A stretch of DNA of 64,000 bases from Zingiber officinale (Eukaryota > Streptophyta > Magnoliopsida > Zingiberales > Zingiberaceae): the NCBI RefSeq assembly GCF_018446385.1, contig NC_055991.1, forward strand, positions 114,795,794-114,859,793. The letters run 5' to 3'. The notes beneath the pieces are model-generated. The model was not told the DNA's origin. It worked only from the letters and a program-made list of their open reading frames with translations, and searched no databases. Both the position numbers and the translations under genes were made by a program. Each line of letters begins with the position of its first letter. Position 1 is the first letter of the stretch. This document shows positions 56,076-64,000 of this stretch, one piece after another.

Positions 56076-56230
56076 CGAAGAAAAAAAATATAGATTTGAC
56101 GACCTCGGTTGAATCGCAACAGCGTCGTCACCGCAAGAAGATTTTGATTTAGAGTACTTTCGCACTGAGGTTCAAAGTGAACCTTGGCAAAAGTGAGAGG
56201 GAGTGGGGCAGATGTTGGGGGCGCCTGCTG

Positions 56231-56247
56231 CCCCTTATTTATAGGGG
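56231..56247 (-). promoter_or_regulatory. TATA-like box flanked by inverted arms upstream of the second gene
   Basis: CCCCT and AGGGG enclose TATTTAT (minus sense ATAAATA), about 155 bases before the ATG at 56075. GC-rich copies of GGGCGCCCGG stand directly upstream at 56252-56325, the same arrangement as in the LTR promoters. It suggests that the second gene has its own promoter, possibly derived from an LTR. Confidence 0.55.
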
Positions 56248-56369
56248 ACTCCGGGCGCCCGGATCCCTTCCGGGCGCCCGGGGTTGCTGGGGCGGGGCGC
56301 CCGGAACCCCTTCCGGGCGCCCCCGACCAGAATACCAGGGGCGCCCGCCCCTGGTTTTGGACTTCCTTT

Positions 56370-57120
56370 TTTTTTTAAAAAATTAATTTAAGTTAAAGTT
56401 TTGAAAATAATTTTTAAGTTAAAAATTTAAGTTAAAATTTTGAAAATAATTTTTAAGTTTAAAATTTTTAAGTTAAAATTTTGAAAATAATTTTTAAGTT
56501 TAAAATTTTGAAGATAATTTTTAAGTTAAAATTTTGAAAATAATTTTTAAGTTTAAAATTAAAGTTTTTAAGTTAAAATTTTGAAAATAATTTTTAAGTT
56601 TTGAAATTAAAGTTTTTAAGTTTAAAATTTTGAAAATAATTTTTAAGTTTAAAATTTAAGTTAAAATTTTGAAAATAATTTTTAAGTTTAAAATTTTGAA
56701 GATAATTTTTAAGTTAAAATTTTGAAAATAATTTTTAAGTTTAAAATTAAAGTTTTTAAGTTAAAATTTTGAAAATAATTTTTAAGTTTAAAATTGAAAT
56801 TTTTAAGTTAAAATTTTGAAAATGATTTTTAAGTTTAAAATTTTGAAAATAATTTTTAAGTTTAAAATTGAAATTTTTAAGTTAAAATTTTGAAAATGAT
56901 TTTTAAGTTTAAAATTTTGAAAATAATTTTTAAGATTAAAATTTAAGTTAAAAATTAAAATTTTGAAAATAATTTTTAAGTTTAAAATTAAAATTTTGAA
57001 AATAATTTTTAAGTTTAAAATTTTTGAAAATAATTTTTAAGTTAAAATTTTGAAAATAATTTTTAAGTTAAAATTTTGAAAATAATTTTTAAGTTTAAAA
57101 TTTTGAAATTAATTTTTAAA
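56370..57120. repeat. AT-rich minisatellite inside the Copia element
   Basis: About 750 bp built from AAGTTAAAATTTTGAAAATAATTTTT-like units of 26-32 bp, more than 20 copies, with variants (AAGTTTAAAATT, AAATTAAAGTTT). G and C are almost confined to one G per half unit on the plus strand. It separates gag from the second gene. Confidence 0.95.
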
Positions 57121-57650
57121 GCCTTATTCATCTCACCCGAACTATATTATCAATCAGGGAAACCTATGGTTTTATGAGATGAAATTGGTTTGATTATAGA
57201 GTTTTGGTTTAACTAGTGTTAGATTCAGACTTAGCTTTGGTTTCCACAAATAGACATTCTTCGGATAAACTTCTAAGCTTGGTGAGTCTCATGGACATCA
57301 TTAGAAGTAACCAACCTTTCGAAGTTTTCCGAATAGTCCTATCCACGGAACTTAGTACTAAATCTTGGTCTAACTGGTTAGGATTCGTTTAAGGGTAGCT
57401 TCGGTCAGTTCCACTTGGCCAAATGCACCAGATCGAAGCCATATCTTTCTAGACATGCGATGCCCAAGCTTCCCTAACGTACTATCATCCAAAAACTTCA
57501 CCAGTACCATGAGTCAAGTTAAACTTGGTCTCTTTTTACTAATCCTAATTACCCTGTCGGGTTAGTTTGTTTTGGGTTACCCTGTCGGGTATGTTAGTTT
57601 TGGAGGTGCTAGCTATTCTGGAGCCTCCCCCTGAATTATTGGCCATTAAT
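57121..57650 (-). other. Spacer downstream of gag
   Basis: No open frame and no protease motif. Minus sense it begins with AATGGCCAATAATTCAGGGGGAGGC (57620-57645), a purine-rich run resembling an internal polypurine tract. It then has moderately GC-balanced sequence with a tandem CCCTGTCGGGTTAGTTTGTTTTGG / CCCTGTCGGGTATGTTAGTTTTGG duplication at 57552-57600. Confidence 0.5.
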
Positions 57651-59336
57651 TTAGATTTTGGGTTTGTGTCGATTCTTTTTATAGTTATAATCAACTTGGT
57701 GATAATCTAAATTTTGTTGAGTTTTGAATTTTGATTTTAAGTTAAATTTATATTTTAGTTTTTGATCTGATTTATTCAAGTTTATATAATGTATTTTATC
57801 TTTAGGTATATAGAATTGATTAAGTCCTACTTGCGTGGTTAAGCACGCTTTCGGGACCCAAGCTTGTTTAGTTGCTTTGTGTTGGGTTAATAATGATTTA
57901 AAGGTTTTGTTTGAGTTTGACTTATATCCAAGTCCAGTTTTATTATAGCATGCCTTTTGGTTATTTAGAATTAAATCTAAATTTTTAGATCTTGTTGTGA
58001 ATTTTTCCAACAATTCTTTTAACTTATTAATTTCATTTTTTAATGATAAATTCTCCTCCTCAAGTGTTCGATCTTGAGTTGGATTCGAATTTTTTAATTG
58101 TTCCTTGAGGTTTTGATTTTCCTCAAGAAGCGATTTATTTTCATTTTCCAACTTAACTACTTTTTTATTTAAACACGAGATAATTCTAAAGAATTTACGA
58201 TTTAAGTTTAGGTATACCTCTTCGGAACCTTCGGAAACGAGTGCGGACTCGTGGCTCGATTCGGGTTCGGACCCGTCTTTCGATTCCTCTGATTCGTCTT
58301 CCGTTTCAGCTTCGCGAGCCATCAGCGCGAGGTAACTTTGGTGCTTTTGCCTTTCTCCTTCCGATTCGTCTGAGGAGGAATCGTCCCATGTTGCTTTGAG
58401 GGCTTTCTTCTTTGTTGACTTTGGTTTGTCAAGTTTCAATCTTGGGCATTCGTTCTTGTAGTGCCCCTTTTTGTTACATCCGAAACATGTGACATTTCTT
58501 GAGTCGGCTGGCGAACTGATCTTCTGAAGATCCTGTTTGTTGAAGCTTCTCTTTTTTCTGGTGAACATTTTCCTTACCAGGTTCACCAGGTGTTCTTCGT
58601 CTTCAGAGTCTTGATCGGAATCTTCTTCAGATTCGGGTTTGTTCTTCTTTTCTTTAGAGGAACCTGCAAATAAAGCTACACCTTTCTCGACCCCGGCGTT
58701 AGTTTGCTCATGAAGTTCTAATTCACAGAAGAGTTCATCCAATTTTAATTTAGATAAATTTTTTAAAATTTTGTAGGCATCTACGATTGATGCCCACAAA
58801 TTGTTTCGCGGAAAAGCATTTAACGCGTACCTGATTAAGTCTCGGTTCTCCATTTGGTGGCCTATCGCGTGGAGACCGTTGAGGATATCTTTGACCCTCG
58901 CGTGGAGCTGACTTGCCGTTTCTCCTTCCTGCATTTTTATATTAAAAATTTTATTTAACAGCAAATCTCTTTTTGTTACCTTTGCATCGCTTGTTCCTTC
59001 GTGCAGCTCGATCAGTTTATCCCAAAGCTCCTTAGAGTTTTCATGTGGTCCGACCCGGTTCAGTTCTTCTCGTGTTAGTCCGTAGTGTAGAGTATTGATG
59101 GCTTTGTTTTCAATTGATGCCTTTTTCTTTATATCATTTGTCCATTCTTCAGGGTCTACTATTTTCCCGGAGTTGTCTACTGGAATTTTGTAAGCCTTTG
59201 TGACGCTCATCCATTGGTCGTAGTCTGTCTTCATGTAGACCTCCATTCTCCTCTTCCAGTACGAAAAGTCATCCCCGTTGAATAGGGGAGGACGTACTGT
59301 GCTGAAGCCTTCTTGTTGAGACATCTTATCCTGCAC
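57651..59336 (-). CDS. Gag of the non-autonomous Copia element (about 557-561 aa)
   Basis: An intact Copia/SIRE-type Gag. The likely start is the second Met (MSQQEGFSTVRPPLF), since this N-terminus is family-typical; an in-frame Met lies four codons upstream. Domains in order: DUF4219-like (FNGDDFSYWKRRMEVYMKTD, residues about 15-45), then UBN2 gag domain (about 60-220: ELWDKLIELHEGTSDAKVTK, ALNAFPRNNLWASIVDAYK). A CCHC knuckle CFGCNKKGHYKNEC follows near residue 285, then an acidic region and a coiled coil (about 385-450). The C-terminus (AWVPKACLTTQVGLNQF...NRHKPKI) ends at a stop. No protease follows. It should be able to form particles; reverse transcription would need Pol in trans. Confidence 0.88.
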   Translation of the reverse strand: MQDKMSQQEGFSTVRPPLFNGDDFSYWKRRMEVYMKTDYDQWMSVTKAYKIPVDNSGKIVDPEEWTNDIKKKASIENKAINTLHYGLTREELNRVGPHENSKELWDKLIELHEGTSDAKVTKRDLLLNKIFNIKMQEGETASQLHARVKDILNGLHAIGHQMENRDLIRYALNAFPRNNLWASIVDAYKILKNLSKLKLDELFCELELHEQTNAGVEKGVALFAGSSKEKKNKPESEEDSDQDSEDEEHLVNLVRKMFTRKKRSFNKQDLQKISSPADSRNVTCFGCNKKGHYKNECPRLKLDKPKSTKKKALKATWDDSSSDESEGERQKHQSYLALMAREAETEDESEESKDGSEPESSHESALVSEGSEEVYLNLNRKFFRIISCLNKKVVKLENENKSLLEENQNLKEQLKNSNPTQDRTLEEENLSLKNEINKLKELLEKFTTRSKNLDLILNNQKACYNKTGLGYKSNSNKTFKSLLTQHKATKQAWVPKACLTTQVGLNQFYIPKDKIHYINLNKSDQKLKYKFNLKSKFKTQQNLDYHQVDYNYKKNRHKPKI

Positions 59337-59542
59337 ACACTAAATTAACTGGAAAAAAATCCCAAGACTTCGTCTTGGATTAGCAGTGCGGGAGAAATAG
59401 AAACTCTAAGTTGGTGTTGTACCAATTTTGATTTTAAATGCAACGAAAAAAAACTTCCAAAAAGATAATAATATCAGTTTGGAATTGTTAAAAAAAATGA
59501 TTTCACCCCCTGTCTGATTGGTGGTTGCACCAAATCAGAGCG

Positions 59543-59561
59543 GTACCTGCTCTGATACCAC
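59543..59561 (-). promoter_or_regulatory. Primer-binding site of the Copia element
   Basis: Minus strand TGGTATCAGAGCAGGTACC, two bases inside the 5' LTR end at 59564. It is complementary to the 3' end of initiator tRNA-Met (TGGTATCAGAGC core). It is a primer site and not a tRNA gene. Confidence 0.85.
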
Positions 59562-59563
59562 TT

Positions 59564-60640
59564 GTAAGACCGTTAGATTCGATAGAGGGGGGGTGAATAT
59601 CGATTCGAAAATCTCGAGTTAAAACGCAGCGGAAAAGTAAAGAAGTAAAGAGATGACACTGTTGATTTTTACTTCGTTCGGAGCCTGTGACGACTCCTAC
59701 TCGAAGGCCCGTACTCCTTGAGTACTTTCGTTGGGCAATTCACTAGCAATTCGGATAATTACAATTTACGTACAAATATTGCTAATGAAAAAGAAAGAAA
59801 ACAAAGCTAACCGACAAACAATGAATTAAAAAGAGAGCCGGAGTGAGTCGTCGGAGCTTTGTGAACGTTGTTGGAGCGCAGAGCAGCAGAGTGATTGGAC
59901 TCAGAGTTCTCAGAAGACTGATTTCCTGCCTGGGGCTTCTTTTATATGCTGCTCCGGGCGCCTGGATCCCCTCCGGGCGCCTGGAATGTGACGTAGCACT
60001 CCCAACCAGCATGCTCCAAGTGTCAACGTCGTCCTGGGGATAAAATTTGCCTCCGGGCGCCCGGACCCCCACTGTTTCCTACCTGCAAAACAGTGTTAGT
60101 CCGAGGCAAATAAACCCTGCAGCACAGTTTGTTAGCACATTTTTACAGGTACGCTCAGTAATAAAAATTAGCATCCAGAGTATGACTTAGATTCCGTCTT
60201 TCCGAGACCGGAATCTAGTCACGATCTCGACTTAGATATCCGAAATGGATCTAAGCCGGATCGACGCCTAATGTTCCCTTCCCGGGAACGCGTCCTCGCA
60301 GTCACTCCCCTCCAGTGACTTACCTCACTTACCTGCCAGACGTCCGGTCAGCCCGTCGACCCGTCTGGACTTCTTGCCAAGCGTCCGGTCAGCCCGTCGA
60401 CCCGCTTGGACTTCTCGCCAGCTATCCGGTCAGCCCGTCGACCTAGCTGGACTTCTCGCCAAGCGTCCGGTCAGCCCGTCGACCCGCTTGGACTTCTCGC
60501 CAGCTATCCGGTCAGCCCGTCGACCTAGCTGGACTTTTCCTGCACACTTGATAAAAGTGTCAGACAACAACACAACTAACTTAACCCATTTGTCATTCAT
60601 CAAAACCTGGGTTAGACCGTTAGTGCTACCCGCACCAACA
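59564..60640 (-). repeat. Copia 5' LTR (1077 bp)
   Basis: Minus sense TGTTGGTGCGGG...CGGTCTTACA. Near-identical partner of 52282-53372. TATA candidate TATAAAAG lies near 59942 and two GGGCGCC(T/C)GGA modules at about 59955 and 59975, with a third at 60054. Confidence 0.95.
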
Positions 60641-60645
60641 CAATG

Positions 60646-61924
60646 TACTTCGCATTTCTGCTCTCACTTTGTACAAAGATTTTGTGTTGTCTTATGTAGA
60701 ATTCATAGCTGCAAAGATATTTTTGGTTCAACAAGATCATCAAAGATAAGTAGCAAGCAACCAAGTATGAGATGGAACAAATTTTTAGTAAAAAAGGAAT
60801 CAAGAAGGGAAGGCTTATATATTTAGCTGTGTGCCTCTAGTAACCTAGAGATTAATGAAAAGAAACCACAAATATATTGGCCCATAAATGTAACACTTAG
60901 TTCCGTAGAAATGCAAAAAAAAATAATCTGTAAGTTTGTCATTCTCTAAAGAATGAATATTTTCAGTTTTCCTATTCAAATAACTAATGTCTAACTGTGT
61001 CTCTTGTAGTAGCAGATCAAGACAATATTCAAATAACTAATGTCTAACTGTGTCTCTTGTAGTAGCAGATCAAGACAATTAAGTTTGGGAAAGTTATAAA
61101 ACTAATTTAGAGCACAAATGGAAGCATAAACATTAACAATGGCATAAAAAAAATTCTTATCAGAATAAATACATTGCATCATATTGATAGACAAATTATA
61201 TGTCTAATTTTAAGCTCCAGAGATGCTTGAGATTCAAGCAAGCCTAAGCTTTGCATGTCCCAAACTGATCAATAAAGAATAATTAATTAATTAATTCTCC
61301 TAGCTCCTACTTATTAGATAAAAAACATCTATCACATGGTACTTAAAATTTGATATCATATAGAATACAATAGATAAAGGTTGTTGCATGCACCTCAACA
61401 ATCGAAAGAAGACAAGTATCAATTATCACATTATGATGAATTTCACAAAAAAAAAAACAAGTAACAATTAGTATTCATCTATTATCCTAAATTATATTAC
61501 ATACACAAATTAAATAAGTCAAAGTACCATGTGAAAGTCAACGATCAACAAAAACAAAAACAAAAACAAAATTTCCTGTGCAACGTCTGTAAAGTATAAA
61601 CAATGTATAAACGATGGATGTCACAGCAATGTAACCAATATTGACAATATTATATATAATATAGATATCATAAAGTGTGTAATTACCCATGTGATCATGT
61701 ATAGCAATTCCTCAACATCGATCTTCTACTAAACATCCTACATAATCATTGAGAGGTTCCTGTAATTTAAAAATGCTATCAGATGAACTAGAATTCTAGA
61801 AAGCATGAGATTCACTTTCTTTACAATTTAAAATGCTGAAATCACATTAACAGTCAAACATTACAGGTTCACCAAAAGAAGATCAAGAAAAAAATATTTC
61901 ACAATCATTTACTAGTTATGTGAA
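60646..61924. other. CACTA-2 internal sequence, no recognised gene
   Basis: AT-rich. A 54-bp exact-looking tandem duplication stands at 60973-61079. Minus-strand stretches such as 60803-60612 look intronic. Additional captured exons may be present but none is recognisable. Confidence 0.5.
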
Positions 61925-62193
61925 TACCTTTAAGTTTGTCAGTCATTTTAAATGTCACTATATATTCTGCATAGATATGGGTTTTCATATTAGTATCCCA
62001 TATGATATAATGCTTTGGCTTGTGAAGATTATCTATGCTAGTGTCAAAATACCTTTAGTGAAAAGAAACTATTCAGATCTAGGATGAATGAGTTCCACGT
62101 TCCCCATAATTATGTGGCACGACATAAGATGGATAACACCATTTTCATCGGCATCAGCATAACAAGCACGGTAGACCGCATACACAAGTGAGC
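61925..62193 (-). pseudogene. Captured exon: RCD1/SRO-type PARP-like domain, second part
   Basis: After AATAG, which can serve as an acceptor, the minus strand reads VYAVYRACYADADENGV and IHLMSCHIIMGNVELIHPRSE. After one stop and a frameshift near 62060 it continues YFDTSIDNLHKPKHYIIWDT, NMKTHIYAEYIVTFKMT, and ends at an AAG|GTATTC donor-like site. This is the second half of the inactive-PARP domain of plant RCD1/SRO proteins (pattern YCDVDENG...VIMGNMEL...PKHYIVW.MNMNTHI.PE). It is separated from the first half (62351-62535) by what looks like the original intron. Degraded and non-coding as it stands. Confidence 0.75.
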
Positions 62194-62350
62194 TATTGTT
62201 CACAATGGGCTATTATTAAAGATAAAATCTAAATAGAGGAAGCACTTGGTGATACACTAAGAAATGGTTGGCAGCTTTTACAAAGAGAAATTAGTGTTAA
62301 TCCTCAAGATAAAAAAAACATGAAGAATGTAGTCGTATTTGAAGCATTAC

Positions 62351-62535
62351 CAGGTATCAGAGCAATTTGTAAGGGCAAGATGAAGTCCATTTCCATAAAG
62401 TCATTTCTGCACAGGTTGCTTCAGAAGCCCATGAGACATCATCTCGTCCACCGCATCCTTGGAGGAAGCAAGCCATGCGTAACGGACATTTGCATTGCCA
62501 CAAATCTTTTTTGTCATTTCAACATGTGCTTTGAA
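62351..62535 (-). pseudogene. Captured exon: RCD1/SRO-type PARP-like domain, first part
   Basis: Minus strand FKAHVEMTKKICGNANVRYA, WLASSKDAVDEMMSHGLL, KQPVQK, stop, LYGNGLHLALTNCSDT, then a GTAATG donor-like site at 62350. It matches the RCD1/SRO signature (I/VEITKK..GNANVRYAWL and YG.GIHL..A.C). One stop breaks the frame. The overlapping plus-strand 132-codon frame (62320-62718) is its shadow. The SRO family are stress-response co-regulators; only part of the domain is present here. Confidence 0.75.
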
Positions 62536-62562
62536 GAGGTTAAATCAAACTTGACCTACAAC

Positions 62563-62700
62563 ATGAGGGAGCTAGCCAACAACAAGGGGGAGTGTGGAGG
62601 TCAGCCAATGGTAGGGGAAGGCGTTAAGAACCTTCTTGTTGTAGATGTTGAACACCATGTTCAGCGCTCACCACGCGGCGAAGTAAAATCCAATCTTGAC
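62563..62700 (-). pseudogene. Captured fragment: plastid phosphate translocator (GPT/TPT family)
   Basis: Minus strand VKIGFYFAAW, stop, ALNMVFNIYNKKVLNAFPYH, WLTSTLPLVVG, stop. This is the first transmembrane helix and following loop of the plastid glucose-6-phosphate/phosphate translocator family, whose pattern is K-IG-YFATWWALN-VFNIYNKKVLNAFPYPWLTSTLSL. One Trp codon has become TGA. The fragment ends about 30 bp from the start of the SRO piece, so two unrelated genes are fused back to back in the same orientation. Confidence 0.8.
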
Positions 62701-62714
62701 CTTCTACGCCACCG

Positions 62715-63190
62715 TTGATCGGCTCGCCGATTAGCTCTCCTCCTCGCCATCAATCGGGCATTAGGGAACCCCCTTGGAGGTCTCCGTGGAGAGTCATCCC
62801 TCCTCCATTAGATCAGCAACCAATGTATCGATCTCCTGCCACGATCCGCACCTGGACAAGGTGGAGACGCGTAGAGGTTGAGATCGACATCGTACTACTG
62901 CTCGCTTCGAGCGGCAGTGAAGGCTTTCAAGGCAAGGCGCGACTGGTGCTAAAAAATCTCACTGTTTGAAGGTGTTCGGAGGACAGATTCGTGGAGAGGG
63001 GTTTGTGGAAGAGGGGTTGGACGGAGAGGAGTTCGAAGGAGAGATTCGCGGAGAGGGGAGAGGGAGGAGAAGACCATGCGTGAGTTGGTAGGAGAGATTC
63101 GGGAGAAAGGTGGGTGCCAAAGTGAAACCTAGGTCTTTTCTACTCCTTAGTTGTATCCAATGGTTTAGATCATCCTAGATTTAGATGAGG
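62715..63190 (-). other. Possible 5' part of a captured transcript
   Basis: GC-richer than the rest of CACTA-2. On the minus strand a CT-rich leader with repeated CGAATCT(C/G)TCC and CCCCTCT phrases (63120-62970) is followed by ATGGTCTTCTCC near 63077. This resembles a 5' untranslated region and first exon, but the frame does not stay open into the translocator fragment. Identity unknown. Confidence 0.35.
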
Positions 63191-63194
63191 GCTT

Positions 63195-63440
63195 GATAAT
63201 AGACAACGCTTTTTAAAAATCGTTGTCGTAGACATTAAAAAAAATACTAATAGACAACGCTTTTCAAAAAGTGTTGTGTTTGACCCATAAAAATCACTAA
63301 TAGACAATAGTTTTTAAAAAGGCGTTGTCTATTAGTAAGAAAATAAAGAAATAGACAACGTTTTTCACTAAAAGCGTTGTTAAAAAGAAAAAGACAACGC
63401 TTTTTAAAAAAAATGTTGTCTTTTAAGTGTTGTAAAATCT
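63195..63440. repeat. CACTA-2 right subterminal repeats
   Basis: Five or six AGACAACGCTTTT...AAAGCGTTGT-like units, with more substitutions than at the left end, lead to the terminal TTTTCTTGTAGTG at 63444-63456. Confidence 0.85.
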
Positions 63441-63456
63441 CAATTTTCTTGTAGTG

Positions 63457-64000
63457 TACATCGGAAGCTATTCATCTGCTAAAGAACTCTGGGAGAAGTT
63501 CCTGGAACTCCACGAAGGCACGTCTGAAGTGAAGCTCGCTAGAAGAGACATCCTCCGGAACAAGTTGATGAACATTCGTCTGGAAAAAGGTGAGAAGGTA
63601 GCCAATCTACACGCGAAGGTAAAAGAACTGATTACTGATCTCGAGAACCTCGGAGAAACGGTAACAAATCGGGACGGCATACGCTACGCACTCAACGCGT
63701 TTCCCAGAACGCCAGAATGGACATCAATCGTTGACGCATACTATATCTCAAAAGACCTGGAGGTAAGTACTTTAGAAGAATTATTCTCTACTCTTGAATT
63801 GCATGAAACCATGTGTGCCAGGACAACAAAGGAAGCAAGCCAGATGATTGCACTAAATGCAACCAAGAAGGATGAACACGAGTCAGCTTCAGAAGACGAT
63901 CAGGAAGCATACATGGTAAGAAACTTTAAAAAGTTTTTTAGATCTAATAAATTCAAAGAAATACAGAATAAAAAGAATCCAAGAAATAGAAGAAGGATGC
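63457..64000 (+). CDS. Copia-C Gag, continuation (runs off the window)
   Basis: Starting with the second copy of TAC, the frame of 49942-50196 continues YIGSYSSAKELWEKFLELHE, LARRDILRNKLMNIRLEKGE, ALNAFPRTPEWTSIVDAYY, LEELFSTLELHETM and an acidic/basic tail up to base 64000 without a stop. This is the UBN2 domain of a Copia Gag. The zinc knuckle and pol lie outside the window. Confidence 0.85.

Larger units (their letters stand above)
52282..60640 (-). mobile_element. Complete non-autonomous Copia element with gag and a second gene, no pol
   Basis: Intact boundaries: 3' LTR 52282-53372, 5' LTR 59564-60640, TSD CAATG on both sides. The primer-binding site TGGTATCAGAGC lies at 59561 downward and the polypurine tract AAAAAGGGGGAGAT next to the 3' LTR. 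On the minus strand the order is LTR, gag (59336-57651), AT-rich minisatellite, TATA-bearing GC-rich leader, an intron-containing second gene (56075-54825), AT-rich stretch, LTR. Nothing between 57650 and 53373 resembles protease, integrase, RT or RNase H. This matches the class called terminal-repeat retrotransposons with a GAG domain (TR-GAG), which depend on another element's Pol. Confidence 0.93.
50197..63456 (+). mobile_element. CACTA-2, gene-fragment-carrying CACTA-type transposon (non-autonomous)
   Basis: Left end CACTACAAGAAAA and right end TTTTCTTGTAGTG are inverted repeats. TAC is present immediately outside both (50194-50196, 63457-63459), the 3-bp duplication expected of CACTA elements. 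Both ends carry palindromic AACGCTTT...AAAGCGTT subterminal repeats. No TNP2-like transposase was found. About 8.36 kb of its 13.26 kb is a Copia insertion (52282-60640). The rest includes fragments of at least three host genes on the minus strand. It is probably mobilised by a transposase supplied elsewhere. Confidence 0.9.

Noticed and set aside
62320..62718. 132-codon plus-strand frame in CACTA-2
   Set aside because: Antisense shadow of the captured SRO and translocator fragments, whose minus-strand reading has clear family motifs.

Overview
The window is plant nuclear DNA made almost entirely of nested transposable elements. Its single convincing host gene encodes an ANTH-domain clathrin-adaptor-like protein (45204-46217, minus). 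That gene is intronless and very GC-rich against an AT-rich background, which suits a commelinid monocot with a large repeat-rich genome (ginger-type Zingiberales would fit). This is inference, because no species-diagnostic gene is present.

Layout of the left two thirds. An Athila-type Ty3/gypsy pol relic (2549-5235, minus) abuts an LTR scrap (5236-5525). Next comes part of an endogenous caulimovirid resembling florendoviruses, with coat protein, zinc knuckle, protease and the start of RT (5526-8560, minus). Its probable upstream half, the movement protein, lies 31 kb away at 40047-41340, same strand and expected order, beside a long (TA)n run. The intervening DNA is a stack of insertions: Copia-A remains (about 9.7-40.0 kb, plus), a CACTA transposon with a broken TNP2 transposase (CACTA-1, 12357 to about 35636), a Tat-lineage Ty3/gypsy element with both LTRs (12529-29800), and a Tekay/Del chromovirus (20038-27883). 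The chromovirus interrupts the Tat element's intron-bearing antisense ORF. This makes about five levels of nesting.

The middle (41.4-47.4 kb) is the only gene-like interval: the ANTH gene, SINE-like remnants, a long perfect inverted repeat, and AT-rich DNA with nothing recognisable.

The right third is a second, younger stack. A solo-type LTR (47383-48729) is followed by Copia-C (LTR, primer-binding site, open gag from 49007), whose gag is split by a 13.3-kb CACTA-type element (CACTA-2, 50197-63456, TSD TAC). CACTA-2 has CACTACAAGAAAA termini and palindromic subterminal repeats, and no transposase was found. It carries fragments of at least three unrelated host genes: a TIC32/retinol-dehydrogenase-like SDR, an RCD1/SRO-type PARP-like protein, and a plastid phosphate translocator. 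Inside CACTA-2 sits a complete 8.36-kb non-autonomous Copia element (52282-60640, minus, TSD CAATG) with near-identical LTRs. It has a full gag and no pol. It also has a second gene of the putative plant transposon protein type, with its own TATA-like box and a 72-bp intron without which only four codons could be read.

The three strongest points are the gene-capturing CACTA, the gag-only Copia with an intron-containing second gene, and the split endogenous pararetrovirus. All identifications come from reading the sequence and recalling family motifs; no database search was run.
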